A DNA stretch of 64,000 nucleotides from Mucilaginibacter sp. (GTDB lineage: Bacteria > Bacteroidota > Bacteroidia > Sphingobacteriales > Sphingobacteriaceae): the NCBI GenBank assembly GCA_028288025.1, contig JAQBOM010000040.1, forward strand, positions 62,001 through 126,000, given 5' to 3'. Made by a program: the position numbers and the translations under genes. This document shows positions 8,184-14,165 of this stretch, one piece after another (position 1 is the stretch's first letter; every line of letters begins with the position of its first letter). The notes beneath the pieces are model-generated. The model had not been told where the DNA came from and did not search any database. It was given only the letters and a program-made list of their open reading frames with translations.

Positions 8184-8300
8184 GCAGTTTTAAGTAGCAG
8201 TGGCACTCTTTAAGACCGTGAGCTGTAACATAGTTAAAAGTCACCTATCGTTAAAAGTCACCTGGCCGCAAAAAAAACTGCCACTGCTACTTAAAACTGC
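8184..8300. repeat. Perfect 22-bp inverted repeat enclosing a 14-bp direct repeat
   Basis: Arms at 8184-8205 and 8279-8300 are exact reverse complements (GCAGTTTTAAGTAGC... / ...GCTACTTAAAACTGC). The 73-base interior contains GTTAAAAGTCACCT twice, at 8233-8246 and 8250-8263. The element occupies the rsmI-serS divergent intergenic region. Confidence 0.85.
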
Positions 8301-8311
8301 CACTTAAAAAA

Positions 8312-8319
8312 TATCTTTG
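8312..8319 (+). promoter_or_regulatory. -7 box (TATCTTTG) of serS
   Basis: This is an exact TAnnTTTG match ending 15 bases before the serS ATG. No clear TTTG element stands at -33; that position falls in the right arm of the inverted repeat. Confidence 0.45.
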
Positions 8320-8334
8320 CTTAAAAATAAATCA

Positions 8335-9606
8335 ATGCTGCAAGTTAGTTATATCCGCGATAACAGGGAACAGGTTTTAGAACGTTTGGCTGTAAAAAAT
8401 TTTAAACAGCCGCAATTAGTTGATGAGATCATCAAACTGGATGATAGCCGCCGTTCAACCCAAACCAGCATGGATAATGTTTCGGCCCAGGCCAACGCGG
8501 CGGCCAAACAGATCGGCGAGCTGATGCGTGCCGGTAAAAAGGCTGAAGCAGAGGAACTGAAATCAAAAACCGGCGCCTGGAAAGAGGAGATCAAAAACCT
8601 AGGCGATCAGCTTAATGCGATCGAAGAGGAGCTACAGCAAAAACTGGTGTTGCTGCCCAACCTGCCGCATAGTTCGGTGCCGAAGGGGCTCACGCCTGAA
8701 GAAAATGAAATAGTGCTTGAAAATGGCGCGATACCAGCGTTGCCGCCCAAGGCCCTGCCGCACTGGGAACTGGCCGCCAAATATAACCTGATAGATTTTG
8801 AGCTGGGCGTTAAAATAACCGGCGCGGGTTTTCCCGTTTATAAAGGAAAAGGTGCCAAGCTGCAGCGTGCGCTGATCAATTATTTTATTGACGAAGCCGA
8901 AAAGGCCGGGTACAGCGAAGTAATGGTGCCATTGCTGGTTAACGAAGCTTCGGCCTATGGCACCGGCCAGCTGCCTGATAAGGAAGGGCAAATGTACTTT
9001 GCTGGCATCGATAATTTATACCTGATACCAACCGCCGAAGTACCCGTGACGAATATGTACCGCGACGTAATTTTAAAGGCCGAAGAACTGCCCGTTAAAA
9101 ATTGCGGCTATACGCCTTGTTTCCGGCGCGAAGCGGGCTCATATGGCGCGCATGTGCGCGGACTGAACCGTCTGCACCAGTTCGATAAGGTGGAGATCGT
9201 GCAAGTAGCACATCCCGATAGATCATACGAGGTATTGGAGCAAATGAGCCTGCATGTGCAAGGACTGCTGCAAAACTTGGGGCTCCGTTACCGGGTGCTG
9301 CGGCTTTGCGGCGGCGATATGAGCTTTGCATCGGCTTTAACTTATGATATGGAAACCTGGAGTGCGGCGCAGCAGCGCTGGCTGGAGGTATCGTCTGTCT
9401 CTAACTTTGAAAGCTTTCAAAGCAACCGGCTGAAGCTGCGCTTCCGCAATGCTGAAGGTAAAACCCAATTGGCGCATACGCTAAACGGCAGCGCCCTGGC
9501 CTTGCCGCGTATTGTGGCTACGATTCTTGAAAATAATCAAACCGAAACCGGCATTAAAATCCCGGATGTGCTGGTGCCTTATACGAAGTTTGACTGGATA
9601 GATTAG
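8335..9606 (+). CDS. serS: Serine--tRNA ligase
   Basis: SerRS charges tRNA-Ser and tRNA-Sec with serine. The 423-residue protein has the N-terminal antiparallel coiled-coil arm that grips the tRNA (about residues 25-105) and the class II catalytic core. Substrate residues lie in 'TAEVPVTNMYRD', motif 2 in 'CFRREAGSYGAHVRGLNRLH', and motif 3 in 'HTLNGSALALPRI'. The length is normal. An upstream in-frame TTG lies inside the -7 box, so the ATG is preferred. Confidence 0.96.
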   Translation: MLQVSYIRDNREQVLERLAVKNFKQPQLVDEIIKLDDSRRSTQTSMDNVSAQANAAAKQIGELMRAGKKAEAEELKSKTGAWKEEIKNLGDQLNAIEEELQQKLVLLPNLPHSSVPKGLTPEENEIVLENGAIPALPPKALPHWELAAKYNLIDFELGVKITGAGFPVYKGKGAKLQRALINYFIDEAEKAGYSEVMVPLLVNEASAYGTGQLPDKEGQMYFAGIDNLYLIPTAEVPVTNMYRDVILKAEELPVKNCGYTPCFRREAGSYGAHVRGLNRLHQFDKVEIVQVAHPDRSYEVLEQMSLHVQGLLQNLGLRYRVLRLCGGDMSFASALTYDMETWSAAQQRWLEVSSVSNFESFQSNRLKLRFRNAEGKTQLAHTLNGSALALPRIVATILENNQTETGIKIPDVLVPYTKFDWID

Positions 9607-9610
9607 TCGG

Positions 9611-9634
9611 GAAAGTCAGTAAAGTCCGGAAGTC
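9611..9634. repeat. AAAGTC-type short repeat, copy A
   Basis: A 24-base string beginning GAAAGTCAGTAAAGTCCGG is identical to 46735-46758, and a related version stands at 11761-11800. It is built of 7-9 base AAAGTCnG units. All three copies sit just after a coding region or before a gene. Confidence 0.75.
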
Positions 9635-9647
9635 TGAAAAGAAGGTA

Positions 9648-9730
9648 GCTAAAGCCAACGGTAAAGGAATAACCCTTTATTGCTGTCCCATTTATGGGAC
9701 GGAGAATTGATAAGGGTAAACGGCTTTAGC
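9648..9730. repeat. Palindromic 'GCTAAAGCC' intergenic repeat with inner hairpin
   Basis: The ends GCTAAAGCC (9648-9656) and GGCTTTAGC (9722-9730) are inverted. An inner hairpin GTCCCA-TTTA-TGGGAC lies at 9685-9700. Elements with these tips and a 'cccatttatggg' core are widespread in Bacteroidota genomes. It separates serS from the convergent pseudo-receiver gene and may also serve as a terminator. Confidence 0.75.
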
Positions 9731-9745
9731 CAAATATTTGCCGGT

Positions 9746-10156
9746 TTAATGGGAAACGCTTGCCACCCATTTCATAGATGCATCGAACATAGCGCCGAAA
9801 CTGCCTAACACAGTTTTGTTTTTTTGCAATTTTGCCATATCATCCTGATAAAACAAGTGATCGACACCGAGGGCTTTTAGCAGGCTGTCGGTTTTTTCGT
9901 TGGGGGTTGATTTATAGCAGCAAATTTTCAGTTTATCGTAAAAGCGATTGATCTTGATCCGCCGGAGCACTTTTTCAATATCTGATCCTATGTAATCGTA
10001 ATCGAAAATAATTACATGTGGGTTTAATTCAAAAATAGAGGGAAATATCCCGCTGATAGCGGCAATATGTTTAACGTTCTTATTATCAGCTAATAACTGA
10101 CCGGGGAAAACATCGGGTGCAACCAATAGTACCTTCTTGAAGCGTGTACGGATCAT
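9746..10156 (-). CDS. Degenerate receiver-like protein, copy A
   Basis: This 136-residue cytoplasmic protein is a paralogue of the next gene; about half the aligned positions look identical by eye. The order of strands fits a response-regulator receiver fold: 'KVLLVAPDVF', 'PHVIIFDYDY' (where the phospho-Asp strand would be), 'LKICCYKSTPN' and 'GVDHLFYQDD'. The acidic pair of a working receiver is replaced by Ala-Pro and the conserved Lys by Gln, so ordinary phospho-signalling is unlikely. I start at MIRTRFKK because it aligns with copy B; the longer frame adds a hydrophobic stretch absent from B. Function unknown. Confidence 0.68.
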   Translation of the reverse strand: MIRTRFKKVLLVAPDVFPGQLLADNKNVKHIAAISGIFPSIFELNPHVIIFDYDYIGSDIEKVLRRIKINRFYDKLKICCYKSTPNEKTDSLLKALGVDHLFYQDDMAKLQKNKTVLGSFGAMFDASMKWVASVSH

Positions 10157-10478
10157 GCTTGTTTGAATTAGGACGATAAATATAAATTCAATTATTGATA
10201 TTGTCAAGTGCCTATTAATCAGTAAGAAAAGAATTAACATTGATGCCATAAGCACAATATACCGGGATTAAAAGCAGCTAAAATGTTGGTTTTGCGATAA
10301 GAAATTAATCTGGGATTAAGTTTTGATAGCGAGGGGATATTTTTGAGCGTGTTTCTTTCCGCAGAGATGGAATTAAAAATGCCGGTAAGAATTTTTTTAA
10401 CAAAAACAACAACGGGATTTCTTCCTGAAATAGTTGCTTGCTGAGGAAAGTTGATGAAATGCGAGAGCCTGGCGGAAA
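10157..10478. other. Intergenic stretch with no recognisable feature
   Basis: This AT-rich gap of about 320 bases lies between the two paralogous receiver-like genes. I see no family-like frame, strong hairpin or clear TAnnTTTG box in the right orientation. Its AT-rich part next to copy A probably holds that gene's promoter. Confidence 0.4.
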
Positions 10479-10886
10479 CTAAAAAGTAGCCGTTACAAGC
10501 AAATCGGTTACCGCTGAATCGAAGATGGATTTAACGTGGTTGATAACCGTTTTCGTGGGATTTTGCAACTCGTGCTTATAAATTACATGATTAACACCCA
10601 ATACCTGCAGAAAGCTATCGATCCGCCGGTCAGGGCTGCTTTTAAAACAGCATATTTTAATTTTATTGTAGTAGGCGTTGCTGCGGATACGGCGCAGTAT
10701 TTTTTCCATATCCTTGTTTAGATAATCGTAGTCAAATACGATAATGTTGGGGACCACTTCAAAAATGGCCGGAAAAACCCGGTCGACGGAGGTAATGTGC
10801 TTGATCTGTTTGTTGCTGTCTAATAACTGTATCGAGAAAATATTGGGGGCTACCAGCAATATCCTTTCGGGCTTATTAAAAATCAT
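10479..10886 (-). CDS. Degenerate receiver-like protein, copy B
   Basis: A 135-residue paralogue of the neighbouring gene, with the same strand motifs ('RILLVAPNIF', 'PNIIVFDYDYL', 'IKICCFKSSPD', 'GVNHVIYK'). It again lacks the N-terminal Asp-Asp pair that binds Mg in receivers, but keeps a candidate Asp in FDYDY and a Lys in 'VIYKHEL'. It may be a pseudo-receiver that binds a partner without phosphorylation. No kinase, DNA-binding domain or output domain is attached. The two genes are separated by about 320 bases, so they may not share a transcript. Confidence 0.65.
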   Translation of the reverse strand: MIFNKPERILLVAPNIFSIQLLDSNKQIKHITSVDRVFPAIFEVVPNIIVFDYDYLNKDMEKILRRIRSNAYYNKIKICCFKSSPDRRIDSFLQVLGVNHVIYKHELQNPTKTVINHVKSIFDSAVTDLLVTATF

Positions 10887-11024
10887 GACGGGTCAGGGTT
10901 AAAAATATTACCAAAGTTTAAATTAATTACATTAGTGACAGTGAACTATTTACAACCGGCTTAGGGGGGCAATTATAAATAATCCGTTGCTCATTATCGG
11001 TATACGAAAGCTGGATTTAAAAAG

Positions 11025-11711
11025 TTACGGGATAATTTCAAAAACTGCATGCACCTGGAAACTTAGCTTTATTTTTTTAAAATCGATGTCCGAAACCTGG
11101 GGTAAAGCTTTGAATGTCATCGCTCTGTTGGCAAACATTGGCTGTTGTTCCATACCGCTATTATCAGCTTCATTTATCTCAATTACCGGGCCCAGCTTTG
11201 CGCCAATGCTGTTAAGTAAATAGTTTGCCTTTTCTTTTGCGGCAAGTAAAGCTTGTATTTTTAACTCGCGCTTTACTGTTGTAATTTTTGAGTAATCATA
11301 ATTTTCAATATTGGTTGATTGTATCCCTTTGGGATCAACCTGGTTTAATATCTGGTTGTATTTATTGAGGTCGTGAAACCGGATGCTGTATTGCTTGCTC
11401 GCCAGGAAATCGGGGTTTTTCTTTTTTTGGTAGGTGTTATTGTAGCCGTATAAATTATTTATGGTAAAGTCTTCTTTTGCTATACCGGCATCTTTAACCG
11501 CGGCTTCGAGCTGGTTTTCCAACTGGTCGATGGTTACCTTGGTTTTACCGTTTATGTATTCCTGTAAAGAGATGGAAACGTTTATAATGTCAGGCGTAAC
11601 TTCCTGCTCAGCAATGCCGGTCACTTCAATTTTGCGGCGCAGATCGACGCTTTGCGCGGATGTACAATAAGTAGTGAGGCATAACGCTGCCAGGATGAAT
11701 AATTTTTTCAT
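11025..11711 (-). CDS. SIMPL domain protein (DUF541), exported
   Basis: The protein has 228 residues with a signal peptide ending 'TYCTSAQ'. The SIMPL/DUF541 domain follows directly: 'KIEVTGIAEQEVTPDIINVSI', a central helix-rich part, and the late motif 'AAKEKANYLLNSIGAKLGPVI', which is diagnostic. Family members (E. coli YggE, BP26) form large ring or channel-like oligomers in the periplasm and are linked to oxidative stress, but their molecular job is unclear. Nothing is missing compared with the family. Confidence 0.9.
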   Translation of the reverse strand: MKKLFILAALCLTTYCTSAQSVDLRRKIEVTGIAEQEVTPDIINVSISLQEYINGKTKVTIDQLENQLEAAVKDAGIAKEDFTINNLYGYNNTYQKKKNPDFLASKQYSIRFHDLNKYNQILNQVDPKGIQSTNIENYDYSKITTVKRELKIQALLAAKEKANYLLNSIGAKLGPVIEINEADNSGMEQQPMFANRAMTFKALPQVSDIDFKKIKLSFQVHAVFEIIP

Positions 11712-11760
11712 AATTATCGGTTTTTAGGTAAGATATATAACGAAGATAAGCCTTTATATT

Positions 11761-11800
11761 GGAAGTCGGGAAAGTCCGAAAAGTCGGTAAAGTCGCGAAA
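11761..11800. repeat. AAAGTC-type short repeat, copy B
   Basis: Units GGAAGTCGG, GAAAGTCCG, AAAAGTCGG and TAAAGTCGC stand in tandem. They are related to the identical 24-base strings at 9611-9634 and 46735-46758. The copy lies between the SIMPL gene and the divergent serine hydrolase gene. Confidence 0.65.
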
Positions 11801-11847
11801 ATTGTAACCTTTTACCTTAAACAGAGTCTGTTATAAAACGTTCCCTG

Positions 11848-12972
11848 ATGATTGTAAATCAAATAACAAAACTGGTACTATCAATGCTGCTAATTGTACA
11901 GTATGCCACGGCACAAGTAAAAACGAACAATCCTTTAAAAAGCCACCTGGACTCGGTGGTTGATAAAGGCGCCACTGCTTATATGGCGACGCCTGGTACA
12001 ATCGGACTGGCTATAGGTATTTACCGCAACGGGCATAGTGATTTTTATAGCTATGGCGAGTCAAAAAAAGGAACAAGGCAATTGATCAAAGCCGATCAGT
12101 ATTTCAACCTCGGTTCGGTGGCTAAAACTTATGTTGGGACGATGCTGGCTGAAGCAGTAATTGAAAAAAAAACGAATTTAAATGACGATATCCGCAAGTA
12201 CCTGCCGGGCAGCTATCCAAACCTGGCTTATAACGGCCACCCGGTAAAACTGGTGGATTTGGCCAATCATACGTCAGGCATGCCAACGTCGCCACGGAAC
12301 TTTCCAGATTCAGTTACAGATAGCCTGGGAAAACTGCCTTTATCCCAGCAAATAGCCTTTTATAGTACATATAACCAGGATAGTTTGTTGAAGGATATGC
12401 ATTATTTTAAAATAGACACCATTCCGGGAACAAAATACCGTTATAATGGCAATGCCATGATGGTGCTGATGCTTTTACTGGAGCGCATTTATAATCAACC
12501 ATACGAACAGTTGGTTACACAGTATTTAAAAACACATTTGCAGCTTTATGACACCCGCACACAGGTGCCCGCAGGCGAGTTTAACCGTTTTGTTCAAGGT
12601 TATGACGCGCACGGCGTGCCGCAGCAATATGTAAATACCAAAATGTTTTATGGCGGGCCAAGTATGAACTCGACGATGAGCGATATGCTGAAATACCTAA
12701 AAGTTAATGTAGAAGAAAACGACCCGGCAGTTATACTTACCCACCAGGTTACCTGGGGTAATCCTAAGGACTTTGCGCTGGGGTTAAACTGGATGCTCGA
12801 CCTTGAGAACGGTAAAAAGGACTACTATCATGCCGGGCATACAGGGATCGGTTTTAATACGCTCTGCGAATTTTATCCTGAAGAACATCTGGGCATCATG
12901 ATCATGGTGAATGATAATATTAGCCAGGACAAATTGTCGGCGTTGGAGAATGCCATCAAAAAAGGCCTTTGA
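11848..12972 (+). CDS. Secreted serine hydrolase, class C beta-lactamase/esterase family
   Basis: This 374-residue protein has a signal peptide ending 'YATAQ'. Penicillin-binding-fold motifs are visible: the nucleophile Ser and Lys in 'LGSVAKTYVG' (SxxK), the Tyr-x-Asn motif in 'YRYNGNAMM', and a late 'HAGHTGIG' in place of the KTG box (HxG is usual in esterase-like members). The set is complete, so it should be active on an ester, peptide or beta-lactam substrate; which one cannot be read from sequence. Bacteroidota carry many such proteins, most not resistance enzymes. A strong terminator follows. Confidence 0.85.
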   Translation: MIVNQITKLVLSMLLIVQYATAQVKTNNPLKSHLDSVVDKGATAYMATPGTIGLAIGIYRNGHSDFYSYGESKKGTRQLIKADQYFNLGSVAKTYVGTMLAEAVIEKKTNLNDDIRKYLPGSYPNLAYNGHPVKLVDLANHTSGMPTSPRNFPDSVTDSLGKLPLSQQIAFYSTYNQDSLLKDMHYFKIDTIPGTKYRYNGNAMMVLMLLLERIYNQPYEQLVTQYLKTHLQLYDTRTQVPAGEFNRFVQGYDAHGVPQQYVNTKMFYGGPSMNSTMSDMLKYLKVNVEENDPAVILTHQVTWGNPKDFALGLNWMLDLENGKKDYYHAGHTGIGFNTLCEFYPEEHLGIMIMVNDNISQDKLSALENAIKKGL

Positions 12973-12997
12973 TTTGAACTGGCCGGCCGGTAAAATT

Positions 12998-13032
12998 AAA
13001 AACCCATTCGCCAATCGCGAATGGGTTTTTTA
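12998..13032. terminator. Intrinsic terminator after the serine hydrolase gene
   Basis: Arms of 14 bp (AAAAACCCATTCGC at 12998-13011 and its complement at 13017-13030) with a 5-base loop end in a T-run. The A-run on the other side lets it work on the minus strand too. Confidence 0.88.
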
Positions 13033-13132
13033 ACGGGTATTCCCTGTATTTATGATAGAGTTGCAAAGAGTTAAAAGGCTATTGCGATAAATCAAAAGAT
13101 TTCAATATCGGCTTAGCTCCCTGCAAACGTTG

Positions 13133-13495
13133 TTAATGGGCGGCCCTGGCAATGTGGTAGCATTCGTAAGCCAGGTGCCTGTTGTAATCGTTTGTAATGC
13201 TTTTGTATGTGAATAAATCAATAACTGTTCCAATTCCTAAAAATCCCCCGGTAAAAAAATAAAGAAGGCCTAAAATGATCTGCCCGGTCATGAACCGCTG
13301 TATCCCGGCAACGCCTAAAAATCCCATTAACGTTGCCAATAATATGTCGTTCGGGTTTTTACGCCTATCGTTATAAACCAGCATAAATGTTTGCATTTGA
13401 TTGTGGGAGAGCCCTGCGGATGCATGATGCAGAAAACTGTATTCTTCAATAGTGATGCCCGAAAACGATGTATATGAATTTTGATAAGCGTCCAT
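13133..13495 (-). CDS. TM2 domain-containing membrane protein
   Basis: The protein has 120 residues. An N-terminal soluble half (about 1-48) contains 'SHNQMQTFMLVYNDRRKNPN'. The TM2 domain follows: two membrane helices with the Gly-rich signature 'LLATLMGFLGVAGIQRFMTG' and 'LGLLYFFTGGFLGIGTVIDL'. TM2 proteins are small inner-membrane proteins of unknown role. The hydrophilic N-terminus is characteristic of the Bacteroidota version. The upstream region carries the phased TGTATCA array at 13668-13754. Confidence 0.88.
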   Translation of the reverse strand: MDAYQNSYTSFSGITIEEYSFLHHASAGLSHNQMQTFMLVYNDRRKNPNDILLATLMGFLGVAGIQRFMTGQIILGLLYFFTGGFLGIGTVIDLFTYKSITNDYNRHLAYECYHIARAAH

Positions 13496-13667
13496 TTTTT
13501 ACCAGATTTTGTGTTGTTTTTTATATTCTGGTATAAAATTATATCCCGGGCAGGTTTACGGCAACGTGAATTTGGTCGGCGGTTAAAAGTTGTCGGTAAA
13601 AACAGGAATTTAAGCGGTGAAATGTTTGCTGCGATTAGCTATTGTTTAATATTTCGCCTTATCAAAG

Positions 13668-13754
13668 TGTATCAAGGTGTATCAAGGTGTATCACCTGTA
13701 TCAAAGTGTATCATCTGTATCAAAGTGTATCACTTTCACAAAATGATACAGCGG
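13668..13754. repeat. Array of seven phased TGTATCA units ending in a hairpin
   Basis: TGTATCA begins at 13668, 13678, 13688, 13697, 13707, 13716 and 13726, spacings of 10, 10, 9, 10, 9 and 10, close to one helical turn. After CTTTCACAAAA comes the inverted unit TGATACA (from about 13743), so the last unit can pair into a hairpin. A related element occurs at 34144-34192 in reverse. The array lies about 170 bases upstream of the TM2 gene and just after the ABM gene. Confidence 0.8.
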
Positions 13755-13764
13755 TGATCAGTGG

Positions 13765-14076
13765 CTAAAACTCATAATCGCGCTCAACTTTGCATATCCT
13801 TACCTTATAACGCGCGTACCATTTTTCGCGGCCCTGTCGCTGGGCAAAAAGGTGCGGGGTGTTGGCTTTCCAGTTTTTGATGTCTTCCAGCGAGCGCCAG
13901 TAGGACACGGTGATACCCAGTTCATTCCGGGCGGATTCGATACCAAGATAGCCTTCCTGCTGCTTTGCAAGGGTCGCCATCTCTTCGGACATGGCATTAT
14001 AACCGTTTTCGCCTTCCGTACGCAGGGAGGTAAAGATAACGGCGTAATAGGGTGTGGCGGGCGTATTGGCGATCAT
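13765..14076 (-). CDS. Antibiotic biosynthesis monooxygenase (ABM) domain protein
   Basis: A 103-residue dimeric alpha-beta barrel protein of the ABM superfamily. Typical segments are 'YYAVIFTSLRTEGENGYNAM', 'LAKQQEGYLGIESARNE', 'GITVSYWRSLEDIKNWKAN' and 'HLFAQRQGREKWYARYKV'. These match the YqjZ-like subgroup found across Bacteroidota. Members include haem-degrading and quinol monooxygenases, but this subgroup has no assigned substrate. It is downstream of gcvP on the same strand, separated by a repeat hairpin. Confidence 0.85.
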   Translation of the reverse strand: MIANTPATPYYAVIFTSLRTEGENGYNAMSEEMATLAKQQEGYLGIESARNELGITVSYWRSLEDIKNWKANTPHLFAQRQGREKWYARYKVRICKVERDYEF

Positions 14077-14098
14077 AATTGAATGTGCAAATATGCAG

Positions 14099-14148
14099 AT
14101 TTCAGATGTGCAGATGTTTTTTTATTTGCACATCTGCACATCTGAAAT
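14099..14148. repeat. 19-bp perfect inverted repeat
   Basis: Arms ATTTCAGATGTGCAGATGT (14099-14117) and its exact complement (14130-14148) enclose a 12-base T-rich loop. It lies just after gcvP's stop. It could stop transcription or protect the 3' end, but on gcvP's strand no U-run follows, so it is not a textbook terminator. The arm itself is made of CAGATGT-like units, a repeat style common in Sphingobacteriaceae. Confidence 0.8.
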
Positions 14149-14165
14149 TTGCACATCGATTCACA

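Noticed and set aside
13661..13754. CRISPR array
   Set aside because: Units are 7 bases with 2-3 base gaps; there are no 25-40 base spacers and no cas genes nearby.
13481..13768. Plus-strand frame of 95 codons spanning the TGTATCA array
   Set aside because: Its C-terminal part is the repeat translated (Lys-Val-Tyr-Gln-type units), its start overlaps the TM2 gene, and no family is recognisable.
14099..14148. Intrinsic terminator of gcvP
   Set aside because: The hairpin is strong but no U-run follows on gcvP's strand; kept as a repeat only.
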